From contig NZ_FNJV01000001.1 of the NCBI RefSeq assembly GCF_900103125.1, positions 1,054,001-1,118,000 on the forward strand: a DNA stretch of 64,000 bases, given 5' to 3'. Shown here in pieces: positions 37,628 to 45,279 of this stretch. Position numbers and translations under genes: made by a program. Origin of the DNA: Mucilaginibacter sp. OK268 (GTDB lineage Bacteria > Bacteroidota > Bacteroidia > Sphingobacteriales > Sphingobacteriaceae). Each line of letters begins with the position of its first letter. Positions within the stretch are counted from its first letter, which is position 1. A model generated the notes under the pieces. That model saw nothing but the letters and a program-made list of their open reading frames with translations. It searched no databases and had not been told where the DNA came from.

Positions 37628-38155
37628 TTAATAAATATTGCTTCGGCTGCCCCGGCTTTGTAAGATTATAATATGCTCAGCAAGAAAACATAATAAGGGT
37701 ATCATGTCTTCGGGGATGTCTTTCCTGATGAGGGTAATGGTATCTGTTAAGGAGAATGCCGGACTTTTTATATGCATTAAACTGCCCAATTTGGCCGAGA
37801 TCCATTCATATTCATGTGAAAATAAGGACACGTCTGAAAATGTAGCCTTAAATCCGTTTACCATGATTAAGGTTGGGGGATCTGATAACCGACCATAATG
37901 CTTGGTGGCATGGCCTAACAGATTGTTATTATCATCATATATCAGGATCTCTCTTTTGCCGAAAGGTTCAAAATCATAATCGAATTTCCAGCTTTTACCA
38001 GCGGAATAGGCAAGTCCTGTTTCCCTTCCTAAACCATCGTAAATAAGTTTTCCGAAGTTATTGGTGTGGTCCGTTAAAAGATATTCGCCATCAAACAAGC
38101 TCTGTTTAACTAAATATAGGGTATCTGTAGCCGGGCTTATTTCCAAGAATTCCAT
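37628..38155 (-). CDS. Unknown protein, third paralogue of the SPFH operon
   Basis: A 175-residue protein, last gene of the operon. It shares with the two larger paralogues the order GKLIYDGLGR, an IYDDNNNLLGHATKH turn, a VNGFKATF strand and a C-terminal hydrophobic helix (IPLLCFLAEHIIIL). The pattern of short beta strands around a central DG turn recalls tubby-C/LURP-one-like folds, which is an inference only. Its ATG overlaps the stop of the ribbon-helix-helix gene by one base (TAATG), so it is translated in the same operon. Confidence 0.55.
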   Translation of the reverse strand: MEFLEISPATDTLYLVKQSLFDGEYLLTDHTNNFGKLIYDGLGRETGLAYSAGKSWKFDYDFEPFGKREILIYDDNNNLLGHATKHYGRLSDPPTLIMVNGFKATFSDVSLFSHEYEWISAKLGSLMHIKSPAFSLTDTITLIRKDIPEDMIPLLCFLAEHIIILQSRGSRSNIY

Positions 38156-38319
38156 TATTCCTTTTTCTTCTTCGCGCTTTTTTTACGGGCAAGCAGGGCT
38201 TGTTGCAGCAGGTATTCGACCTGGCCGTTAGTGCTCCGGAATTCCTCGGCGGCCCAGGTCTCTATTTCCTTCAGCATCTCCGGATTTATACGTAATATAA
38301 ATGCTTTTTTTTCTGCCAT
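38155..38319 (-). CDS. Arc-like ribbon-helix-helix DNA-binding protein
   Basis: A 54-residue basic protein. The N-terminal strand KKAFILRINPEM followed by two helices (LKEIETWAAEEF, NGQVEYLLQQALLARKK) is the ribbon-helix-helix layout of Arc/CopG-type regulators, and a lysine-rich tail follows. A strong Shine-Dalgarno-like GGGAGG precedes the ATG, 1 base after the upstream stop. The stop overlaps the next ATG by one base. It may regulate the SPFH operon or act as a small antitoxin-like DNA binder; no toxin is recognised beside it. Confidence 0.75.
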   Translation of the reverse strand: MAEKKAFILRINPEMLKEIETWAAEEFRSTNGQVEYLLQQALLARKKSAKKKKE

Positions 38320-38320
38320 A

Positions 38321-38884
38321 TCACCTCCCTGCCCTTGCCACCATGGCGAAATCTGTTAGTTTTAGTAAAGCAGTTTTTGTTTGTTTTATCAGAATCAAAT
38401 TTACGCCCAGTAAAGCCAGTGTGGGTATTAGTTTGGGCATGTCCTTTAGTTTGTTCAAATCAATAAAAACCTTAAATGGTATTGCAAAGTTCGCAAATTG
38501 CGATCGTACTATTAGCAGATCACCGTGTTGGGTATTTGTAAAAGTAAAGGTATTGGTGAGCACCCTTTTATTAAAAAAGGCGGCCTCAAAGCCATCGATC
38601 ATATGAAGCCGCAATTTGCGCGATCCGAGCTTTGATGTAACCTTTCCACGGTCGCCGCCAAACTCCTCTATTAAAAAAGTACGGTGAAATATGTTCCGGC
38701 GTTTCAATATCCATGTGCTGTTTTCGGTCTCTAATGTAAACTCCAACCGCCATAAATTATCATAGCTCAATTTTCCATAACAAAACTCGCCATCGGTAAA
38801 TTCATACCAGGGATGCAAAAAGCCATGCCTGACTACCGACAGTTCGTTTGTTTTTAGCTGTGAAAAGTTTCTGTAAGCCTCCAT
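38321..38884 (-). CDS. Unknown protein, second paralogue of the SPFH operon
   Basis: A 187-residue protein, similar over its whole length to the upstream gene: NELSVVRHGF, CYGKLSYDNLW, a TWILKRRNIFHRTFLI block, DGFEAAFFNKRV, TNTQHGDLL and a C-terminal hydrophobic helix (PTLALLGVNLILI). No known domain is recognised. The ATG at 38884 is chosen, because the longer frame begins with TTG (38891-38893). The stop is one base before the ribbon-helix-helix ATG. Confidence 0.65.
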   Translation of the reverse strand: MEAYRNFSQLKTNELSVVRHGFLHPWYEFTDGEFCYGKLSYDNLWRLEFTLETENSTWILKRRNIFHRTFLIEEFGGDRGKVTSKLGSRKLRLHMIDGFEAAFFNKRVLTNTFTFTNTQHGDLLIVRSQFANFAIPFKVFIDLNKLKDMPKLIPTLALLGVNLILIKQTKTALLKLTDFAMVARAGR

Positions 38885-38889
38885 CGTAT

Positions 38890-38961
38890 TCAAATTAACT
38901 CTAAAAGGGGCTTAGCCCTCTTTACATAAAGCAATGCATATTCATGACCGGTTTCTGTCAT
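38890..38961 (-). other. 23-codon ORF, possible remnant of a duplicated RHH gene
   Basis: After the stop of the first paralogue comes TGATATGACAGAAA, nearly the same text as TGATATGGCAGAAA at the ribbon-helix-helix start. The reading frame then runs 23 codons and stops. This fits duplication of a unit made of one paralogue plus one RHH gene, with the first RHH copy lost. It could also be a coupling peptide; no function is claimed. Confidence 0.3.
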
Positions 38962-38962
38962 A

Positions 38963-39505
38963 TCACCCCCCCACTCCTGCAGATGCCGCGGCCTTCTTCT
39001 GGTTTTGCAGAACCAGGTTTATACCCAGTAAAGCCAATAAAGACGGGTTGGGTATATTTTTTAATACATCCGGCTCCAGGAAAACTTTAAAAGGTGTTTT
39101 TAACTTCCATGACTCTTGTTTGATGTTCAGCAGATCGCCATACTGCGTATTGATTAAACTAAAGGTGCGTGTAAATACCTTCTTATTTAAATATACCGCC
39201 TCAAATCCGTCGTTCAAGCTCAGCATAGTTTTACGCGACCATATTTCGGGTGTGATGGTGCCTATCTGCATCCCATCGGTATCATTGATCAGTAATACCC
39301 GACTAAGTATGCCTTTGCTTTTGATGATCCAGGTTTTTTGTGCCGACTCTAAAATAGCCCCAACTTTCCACAGACCATCGTAGCTCAATTTGCCATAGCA
39401 AAACTGGCCATCGGTTAATTCAAACCAGGGGCGCCAAAAGCCATGCCGTATTACCAATAATTCATTGGAACGTAGTTGGTCAAAACTTCTGTAGTCATTC
39501 ATCAT
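38963..39505 (-). CDS. Unknown protein, first paralogue of the SPFH operon
   Basis: A 180-residue protein with the blocks NELLVIRHGF, CYGKLSYDGLW, TWIIKSKGILSRVLLI, DGFEAVYLNKKV, INTQYGDLL and a C-terminal hydrophobic helix (PSLLALLGINLVL). It starts with two ATG codons at the SPFH stop (TAATG overlap). It has no signal peptide, so it probably sits in the cytoplasm or at the inner membrane next to the SPFH protein. Family not recognised. Confidence 0.65.
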   Translation of the reverse strand: MMNDYRSFDQLRSNELLVIRHGFWRPWFELTDGQFCYGKLSYDGLWKVGAILESAQKTWIIKSKGILSRVLLINDTDGMQIGTITPEIWSRKTMLSLNDGFEAVYLNKKVFTRTFSLINTQYGDLLNIKQESWKLKTPFKVFLEPDVLKNIPNPSLLALLGINLVLQNQKKAAASAGVGG

Positions 39506-40365
39506 TAATGATATAAAGTTCCGGTATTCACTACGGGGTTTACGCTGCGGTCACCACATAACACTACCAATAAGTTGCTTACCATGGCCGCTTTGCGTTC
39601 TTCGTCCAACTCCACAATATTTTTTTCGGAAAGCTTATTCAGTGCCATTTCAACCATACCTACAGCACCTTCCACAATAAGTCTGCGGGCTGCTATAATG
39701 GCCGATGCTTGCTGTACCTGTAACATGGAGTGTGCAATTTCGGGCGCATAGGCCAGGTGCGATATGCGGGCTTCCAGTACTTCTATACCGGCACGAGCCA
39801 ATCGTTCGTTCAGCTCTTTTTCTAACAGCAGGCTTACCTGTTCGGCACCACCACGCAGGGTGATGTTGGCTGTTTCGTCCTCCAGATTATCATACGGGAA
39901 AGAGTTAGCCAGGTGACGAACCGCGGCCTCGCTCTGGATATTTACATATTGTATATAGTTTTCAACCGCGAATACGGCAGCGGCAGTATCCTTGATCTGC
40001 CATACAATAACAGCGGCAATTTCAATAGGGTTGCCAATGCTGTCGTTCACTTTAAGCTGTTGCCCGTTGAGGTTAAAAGCCCGTAATGATACTTTCTTTT
40101 TATTAGTGAAAGGATTAACCCAAAAAAAACCGTCTTTTTTTACACTACCGGTATATTGGCCAAAAAGTGTGAGCACTTTTGATTCGTTGGGGTTTACAAC
40201 GATCATACCCGGAAGCACAAAAATAAAGCCGAACACCAGGAGGATCGATCCTAAAAGAAATCCCATGTCGGAAGAGAAGAGAATAGCGGCAATAACTAAT
40301 AATACCAGGAAAAACGCCAGTGCGGTGAAGCCTGATGGCGGATTGATAGTTTTTTCGGTTTGCAT
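39505..40365 (-). CDS. SPFH-domain (band 7) membrane protein
   Basis: A 286-residue stomatin/prohibitin-like protein. Two N-terminal membrane segments (about residues 12-30 and 35-55) are followed by the SPFH domain ([16 protein letters not shown] ... [30 protein letters not shown]) and a helical tail ([24 protein letters not shown]). Such proteins oligomerise in membrane microdomains. It heads the operon of three unknown paralogues and a small DNA-binding protein. The divergent neighbour is the 7TM-HD phosphodiesterase gene. Confidence 0.88.
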   Translation of the reverse strand: MQTEKTINPPSGFTALAFFLVLLVIAAILFSSDMGFLLGSILLVFGFIFVLPGMIVVNPNESKVLTLFGQYTGSVKKDGFFWVNPFTNKKKVSLRAFNLNGQQLKVNDSIGNPIEIAAVIVWQIKDTAAAVFAVENYIQYVNIQSEAAVRHLANSFPYDNLEDETANITLRGGAEQVSLLLEKELNERLARAGIEVLEARISHLAYAPEIAHSMLQVQQASAIIAARRLIVEGAVGMVEMALNKLSEKNIVELDEERKAAMVSNLLVVLCGDRSVNPVVNTGTLYH

Positions 40366-40428
40366 GATAAGATGATTTTAAAATGATATCATAAAGATAT
40401 CAAATTTAAATTGACAAATGCAAATAAA

Positions 40429-40542
40429 AAGAGTCAAGAGGTAAGAATCAAGAGTCAAGACCGAGAGCGGGATTGCGAATAATATTAAGCCATCAATATG
40501 TTTTTTATCTTGACTCTTGGCTCTTGATTCTTGACTCTTACC
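40429..40542. repeat. Heptad-word inverted array H, in a divergent promoter region
   Basis: Left: GAGTCAA, GAGGTAA, GAATCAA, GAGTCAA (40431-40458). Right: TCTTGAC, TCTTGGC, TCTTGAT, TCTTGAC, TCTTACC (40508-40542). It uses the same word type as array C, 28 kb away. Unlike the others it lies between two gene starts, so a pure terminator role does not explain it. A separate dyad TGATATC-ATAAA-GATATCA is at 40384-40402. Confidence 0.7.
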
Positions 40543-40588
40543 ACATATAACAGAAACTTATATTATTTTTGAGCGGTTAATTAAATAA

Positions 40589-42658
40589 ATGGCAAAACTA
40601 TCCACTTCGCGCCAAAAGGCTTTATTGCGTAAATACTCGCGCAACGTTAAGTTTTTAATGATGTTGCTGAGCATTGGCCTCATTGTGTTTTTTTTACCCA
40701 AGCAGGCAAAATTTGGCTATGAATATGAAAAAGGCCGTATCTGGAATCAGAAAGACCTGGTATCGCCCTATAACTTCGCCATCCTCAAAACCGCTCAGGA
40801 AAACAAGAACGACCAAAAATCGGCCAAGGAAAGTATCACCCCCATTTATCAGCTGGATGCCGCGGTTGCCAACCAGCAGCTGGAAGGTTTTAAAAGCGAT
40901 ATCGAGATCAAATGGCATAATGCTGGCATCAACGACAAGCTTAAACCCAAGTATATTTCAACCGGTACCGATCTGCTGAAGGAAATATACGATACCGGAA
41001 TTTTAAAACTGAACCCGCAATACCAGGTAAATTCAGAAAACTATCCCATTACCGTTTTAGACAAAAACGTGGCTACGGCCAAAAATACCAACGAACTGTT
41101 TACCAAAGAAAAGGCCCTGGCTTATTGCGACAAGATCCTGGGCAAACATACCGATCTGGATAAGGCTTTTTTGCTGGATATGCTGCAAAACCGGCTGCAA
41201 ACCAATTTAAGCTATGATAATAACCTTACTTCGCGGCTCATTAATGAGGCTATTGAGGGCTTGTCTATCACCCGTGGAATGGTGCAGAAAGGGGAGGTGA
41301 TTGTTTATAAAGGTTCGGTTATTAATGATGATGTTTACCAAAAGCTGGAATCATACAAACAAGCCTTTGAAGATAATGCCCGTACCAATGGTAATCGTAA
41401 GCTGGTGCTGCTGGGGCAGTTTTTCCTGGTGGGTATAGCCATATCCTTACTGATGATATTCCTGCACCTTTTCCGTAAGGATATTTATGCCGATAACCGC
41501 CTGGTAAGTTTGATATTACTGGTTATGACGGCCATGCTGGCCACTTTATCGCTGGCTATTAAACTACAGTTCCCTACCAACCTGTATTATATACCGTATT
41601 GTATTGTGCCCATCATTATCCGTATTTTGTTTGATACGCGTTTGGCGCTTAACATACATTTGCTGGTTGTATTGATTGCCGGCTTTTTTGTACCCAACAG
41701 CTTTGAGTTTACTTATTATGAGATCACGGCGGGGATGGTATCTATATATAGCATCAAAAACCTCATCAGGCGCGAGCAATTCCTGATCTCGGCGGTCATC
41801 ATCATCTTCACTTATTTTGTGGCCTTTTTGGGGATCACCTTTATCCGCGAAGGTACTTTCCTGGATATCGACTGGATGGATTTTCTACCATTTGTAGTGA
41901 GCGTGCTGCTTACGCTGCTGGCTTATCCGCTCATTTATATTTTTGAAAAGATATTTGCCATCACCTCGGATATTACGCTCATTGAGCTCACCAATACCAA
42001 CGCGCCTTTACTGCGCGAACTGGCCTTTAACGCTCCGGGTACATTCCAGCATTCATTGCAAGTGGCAAACCTTGCTGAGAACGCTATATACACCATTGGC
42101 GGCAATGCCTTGCTGGTAAGGGCAGGGGCGCTGTACCATGATATTGGTAAAATGGAAAATCCGCTGTTTTTTATCGAGAACCAAAGCTCGGGCTTTAACC
42201 CGCATGATAAGCTGCCTTATGAAGAGAGTGCCCAGATCATCATCAGGCACGTAAGCAAGGGGATTGAAATGGCGCGTAAGGCCAACCTGCCCGAGGTGAT
42301 CATTGATTTTATACGTACCCACCATGGTAATACCCGGGTCGACTATTTTTACCAGTCGTCACTGAAGAATTTCCCAGAAAAATTCATCAATGAGAACATT
42401 TTCAGGTACCCGGGACCCATCCCTTTCACCAAAGAGGCGGGTGTTTTAATGCTGGCCGACTCCGTAGAGGCCGCTTCGAGGTCACTGAAAGAGCCGGATG
42501 AAGAGTCGATCAGTATTTTGGTAGACAGGATAGTGAAATACAAGCTCGATCAGAACCAGCTGAAAGACAGTAATATAACTTTAAAAGATATTGAAACCAT
42601 CAAAACTATTTTTAAGCGGATGCTGATGAGTATTTATCATGTGCGAATAGATTATTAA
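40589..42658 (+). CDS. PgpH-like 7TM-HD phosphodiesterase (c-di-AMP hydrolase family)
   Basis: A 689-residue membrane protein. A single N-terminal anchor (about 22-40) is followed by an extracytoplasmic 7TMR-HDED-like region (about 45-265), seven membrane helices (275-470) and a C-terminal HD domain. HD motifs are present: QHSLQVANL, AGALYHDIGK, HHGNT and ADSVEAASR. Characterised members of this layout (Listeria PgpH) hydrolyse c-di-AMP. A diadenylate-cyclase-like protein lies just 340 bases downstream, past a tRNA gene, which supports a c-di-nucleotide theme. Confidence 0.9.
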   Translation: MAKLSTSRQKALLRKYSRNVKFLMMLLSIGLIVFFLPKQAKFGYEYEKGRIWNQKDLVSPYNFAILKTAQENKNDQKSAKESITPIYQLDAAVANQQLEGFKSDIEIKWHNAGINDKLKPKYISTGTDLLKEIYDTGILKLNPQYQVNSENYPITVLDKNVATAKNTNELFTKEKALAYCDKILGKHTDLDKAFLLDMLQNRLQTNLSYDNNLTSRLINEAIEGLSITRGMVQKGEVIVYKGSVINDDVYQKLESYKQAFEDNARTNGNRKLVLLGQFFLVGIAISLLMIFLHLFRKDIYADNRLVSLILLVMTAMLATLSLAIKLQFPTNLYYIPYCIVPIIIRILFDTRLALNIHLLVVLIAGFFVPNSFEFTYYEITAGMVSIYSIKNLIRREQFLISAVIIIFTYFVAFLGITFIREGTFLDIDWMDFLPFVVSVLLTLLAYPLIYIFEKIFAITSDITLIELTNTNAPLLRELAFNAPGTFQHSLQVANLAENAIYTIGGNALLVRAGALYHDIGKMENPLFFIENQSSGFNPHDKLPYEESAQIIIRHVSKGIEMARKANLPEVIIDFIRTHHGNTRVDYFYQSSLKNFPEKFINENIFRYPGPIPFTKEAGVLMLADSVEAASRSLKEPDEESISILVDRIVKYKLDQNQLKDSNITLKDIETIKTIFKRMLMSIYHVRIDY

Positions 42659-42740
42659 AAATCGAACTTTTTTTTTGACGGGAAACTTGAATTACTATAT
42701 TTGCAATCCCGAAAAACGGGGAACATATTGAAAAGAACAC

Positions 42741-42827
42741 GGTGAGGTGCCTGAGAGGCCGAAAGGATCAGTTTGCTAAACTGACGTACGGGAAACTGTA
42801 CCGAGGGTTCGAATCCCTCCCTCACCG
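42741..42827 (+). tRNA. tRNA-Ser (anticodon GCU)
   Basis: An 87-base tRNA. Acceptor stem GGTGAGG (42741-42747) pairs with CCTCACC (42820-42826), with discriminator G at 42827. The anticodon arm CAGTTTGCTAAACTG reads GCT, for serine AGC/AGU codons. A long variable arm (GTACGGGAAACTGTAC) and TpsiC loop GGTTCGAATCC are typical of class II tRNA. The CCA end is not encoded. An intergenic tRNA is a possible integration site. Confidence 0.97.
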
Positions 42828-42835
42828 CTGATTAT

Positions 42836-42869
42836 AAAAAGTCCCGACAATTAATTGTCGGGACTTTTT
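42836..42869 (+). terminator. Terminator after tRNA-Ser
   Basis: A perfect self-complementary stretch with arms AAAAAGTCCCGACAATT (42836-42852) and its exact complement to 42869, giving a GC-rich stem with a T6 tail. It would end the tRNA transcript; the symmetry allows use from both sides. Confidence 0.9.
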
Positions 42870-42998
42870 TCGTTTGGATGGCAATGACTGCATGGGCTGA
42901 AGGGCAGTGTTTTTGTAGAGAATGACTGATTTAATTTATAGGAGATGGAATTCTATGTCATCAAAAGCCTATATTTAGTATTTTAACCTATCACAACA

Positions 42999-43157
42999 AT
43001 GCCCAATCAAACACCTAACGACCTGGCTCTATTCGTTTTTCACGAGATACAACGATCGAATGTTTTACATAAGCCTTCCGAAACTGTTTTCCGAGAGTTG
43101 TTCAATACTTTGTTTTACACAAGTCTCCAAACGGGGAAGCGCAATTTATCAGAGTGA
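42999..43157 (+). CDS. Frameshifted N-terminal part of the DAC-like sensor protein
   Basis: A 52-codon ORF whose end overlaps the next start. Its last part reads VFRELFNTLFYTSLQTG; in the next frame the text after the G-run reads EAQFIRVTITLIDP. Joined, they give a continuous sequence of the type expected at the start of a DACNV-like sensor protein. One missing G in the GGGG run at 43133-43136 explains the break. I treat this as the true 5' end of the next gene, broken by a -1 shift (real, programmed or a sequencing error). Confidence 0.6.
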   Translation: MPNQTPNDLALFVFHEIQRSNVLHKPSETVFRELFNTLFYTSLQTGKRNLSE

Positions 43158-44341
43158 CGATCACGCTCATTGATCCAAAATCTATTCCTAAAGATCCACA
43201 TGGTTTTAACCGATTGGATGCGTGGATGCTTTTTCCGTTTGAAGAAGTGGTAGAGTTTTCTACAAAGAAGCTAGCAAAGCTGGCTAAAGCCGCGGATCCG
43301 TGGAGTTCAAGTCTCGCGGTTTATTACGACCAAGATGAAAAACTCTATGTTCATGGTATGATCGATCAGGCCATTCACTACCAAAGTTACCTCAACTACG
43401 AGCGGGAAGATAAACCACCACGCCCAGGTGTTATCCAGGTAATGATCACAGGAATCGGCATATTAAGTGTCATGCTTGATTATCACCAGATTGCTGTTTT
43501 GAATCAGGATAATTTAGTGACATCTTATGCCAGTGTGTTAACTACAGGGCCGGTAGCCGAATTTTTAAAAAAAGGGGCATCAGTTAGCCTATTCAGCGGA
43601 TATGATACATTGTTAAAAGAGCTCACAGAAGAAGAAGTTACGTCATTGCATAAAATCAATTATAGATATTATGCACAGTCACTATGTCGCATACTTTTGA
43701 AAATAAAAAACTATGCACATGGGGGAGCACTTCTAATCACCAACGATTTTGAAATACGGAAGAACAGTAAACATAAGTTGTTTTACGATCGCATCCCGGT
43801 TGCAATTGAACATCTGGTTCTTGCGCAAGCGGATAACAGCGCATTGTTTGATGATGTTATAAAGTCGAAAAGAAATACAAAAGCGATACCTGGAAAGTTA
43901 TTTGATGACCTGGATTACAATTATCAGGATATTGAAGATGCTTCACAAGAATTAAATGGGGCAGTAAGGTTTGTATCATCACTCACCTGTATAGACGGTC
44001 TAGTACTATTATCACCCCGTTTGGAGGTGAAGGGTTTCGGCACTCTGATTAGGGACATAGCACCACCAAAAGAAATACTGGTTTACAAGGATGTCGCTAA
44101 CCCCAGCCCAAAAAGCCGTGTCAGTGTACAAAGTGCCGGGCATTATGGAACAAGGCACCAATCAATGATAGCGTATTGTAATAGCTACCCGGACAGTGTC
44201 GGATTTGTAGTCTCGCAGGATGGCGATATCCGGGCAATCAAATCGGTTAACGGAAAGATATATGTTTGGGAAAATATTAAGGTACATCACTTTTTAAAGA
44301 CCAGTAAACTGCCTAAGTTGTTAAAAACGAGAACCCGCTGA
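43154..44341 (+). CDS. DisA/DAC-fold sensor protein (DACNV-like), main part
   Basis: A 395-codon frame starting with GTG. The C-terminal 130 residues resemble diadenylate cyclase (DAC/DisA_N) domains: CIDGLVLLSPRLEVKGFG aligns with the DGA region (D281-G282-L283) and GTRHQSMIAYCNSYPD with the GTRHRAA region (G332 to Q336), followed by VVSQDGDIRAI in place of VVSEETG. DGA is DGL and RHR is RHQ, so cyclase activity is doubtful and it may be a nucleotide sensor. The N-terminal part looks like a regulatory domain. A frameshift separates it from its probable first 45 residues. Its neighbour is a PgpH-like c-di-AMP hydrolase. Confidence 0.68.
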   Translation: MTITLIDPKSIPKDPHGFNRLDAWMLFPFEEVVEFSTKKLAKLAKAADPWSSSLAVYYDQDEKLYVHGMIDQAIHYQSYLNYEREDKPPRPGVIQVMITGIGILSVMLDYHQIAVLNQDNLVTSYASVLTTGPVAEFLKKGASVSLFSGYDTLLKELTEEEVTSLHKINYRYYAQSLCRILLKIKNYAHGGALLITNDFEIRKNSKHKLFYDRIPVAIEHLVLAQADNSALFDDVIKSKRNTKAIPGKLFDDLDYNYQDIEDASQELNGAVRFVSSLTCIDGLVLLSPRLEVKGFGTLIRDIAPPKEILVYKDVANPSPKSRVSVQSAGHYGTRHQSMIAYCNSYPDSVGFVVSQDGDIRAIKSVNGKIYVWENIKVHHFLKTSKLPKLLKTRTR

Positions 44342-44346
44342 TGTTT

Positions 44347-44442
44347 CCCCCGCTACCGCAAGCGTCCCGCTTGTGGTAAATGTGCATGGCTTTCAGTTAC
44401 TCAGCATGAAGACCACAAGCGGGACGCTTGCGGTAGCGGGGG
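44347..44442. repeat. REP-like GC-rich palindrome (31-bp perfect arms)
   Basis: The arms 44347-44377 and 44412-44442 are exact complements over 31 bp (CCCCCGCTACCGCAAGCG at the outer end), with a 34-base loop. It begins 5 bases after the DAC-like gene stop. It is far more GC-rich than its surroundings and would fold into a very strong stem. It may be a REP/BIME-type element or a terminator. Confidence 0.85.
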
Positions 44443-44458
44443 GATAATTTTCGTCCTT

Positions 44459-44551
44459 CTGCTGACGCACGCGTGTCACGTGTGATCCTCATGCGGAATG
44501 AATAGCTAATTGATGAAAGCACACGCGGACGCGGCACGCGTGCGCCAGCAG
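44459..44551. repeat. Second REP-like palindrome, with a related half-copy at 45182-45198
   Basis: An imperfect palindrome with outer words CTGCTGACGCACGCGTG (44459-44475) and CACGCGTGCGCCAGCAG (44535-44551), differing by one base in the complement, and a shorter inner pairing. The word CCCGCGTGCGCTAGCAG recurs at 45182-45198, at the other end of the 44622-45173 gene. Three copies of one word around a single gene suggest a mobile or recombining element. Confidence 0.8.
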
Positions 44552-44621
44552 CCATGGGCTGTATGATTATATTTGATTGGTCTTTTTGTTATACTTGTAA
44601 CAGATACTTATCACTATTTTC

Positions 44622-45173
44622 ATGACAAAAGATATCTACAATAGATCGATAGAAACTTGTGAAGTACAATTAGAGGGTTTTTGGGTCAAATCGGCACACT
44701 TTGGAATTGTTGGCTACCTGATTTTTATGCCATCTGTGATGTTGTTTCTTCATTTAATATATTTCTTTCAAAATAAACCTGATTCCTTTCGAGATGGAGA
44801 AATATGGATTATTGTTATCCCACTATTTTTATCAGTTATAGCCTACTGGATCCAAAAAAGACGATTAAAATTTCGTGTTATCAAAACAAAATTAAATCAT
44901 AGTCAACTAAAAGCGTTACTCATAGAGGTGGCTAAAAAACTCAAATGGGAACCTGTTTCAACCACTAAGGACATTTATGTAGCTAGGACAAATCCCGGGT
45001 TTTTCTCTGGAAGCTGGGGAGAACAAATTACTGTTTTATTTTATCAGGATAGTGTTTTTGTAAATAGCATTTGCGATCCAAATAAAAGGCCGTCTGTTGT
45101 CTCCTGGGGAAGAAACAGAGAAAATGAGAATACATTAATTGATAAAATTAATGAAGTGGAAAGCAATCTGTAA
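44622..45173 (+). CDS. Two-TM protein of unknown function
   Basis: A 183-residue protein. Two membrane helices (GIVGYLIFMPSVMLFLHLIYFF near 28-50 and IWIIVIPLFLSVIAYWI near 60-78) are followed by a cytoplasmic alpha/beta part of about 100 residues. No family is recognised. It is AT-rich compared with the GC-rich palindromes that flank it on both sides, so it may be a passenger inserted in this variable region. Confidence 0.55.
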   Translation: MTKDIYNRSIETCEVQLEGFWVKSAHFGIVGYLIFMPSVMLFLHLIYFFQNKPDSFRDGEIWIIVIPLFLSVIAYWIQKRRLKFRVIKTKLNHSQLKALLIEVAKKLKWEPVSTTKDIYVARTNPGFFSGSWGEQITVLFYQDSVFVNSICDPNKRPSVVSWGRNRENENTLIDKINEVESNL

Positions 45174-45222
45174 CTCAGGGACCCGCGTGCGCTAGCAGAG
45201 GCAAAATGAAATTTAAACAAAA

Positions 45223-45253
45223 ACAGGACGCCCGTTTCATGCAGGCGCCCTGT
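45223..45253 (-). terminator. Terminator of the cysteine-rich peptide gene
   Basis: On the minus strand ACAGGGCGCC pairs with GGCGTCCTGT (45244-45253 with 45223-45232; one wobble pair), with an 11-base loop, followed by TTTTTGTTT. It is 27 bases past the peptide stop, a good rho-independent terminator. Confidence 0.8.
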
Positions 45254-45279
45254 AACCATATATAGGTATAAAGCCTGGT

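Noticed and set aside
42741..45198. Integrative element inserted at tRNA-Ser
   Set aside because: No integrase gene and no second copy of the tRNA 3' end is visible downstream, so an integrated island cannot be supported.
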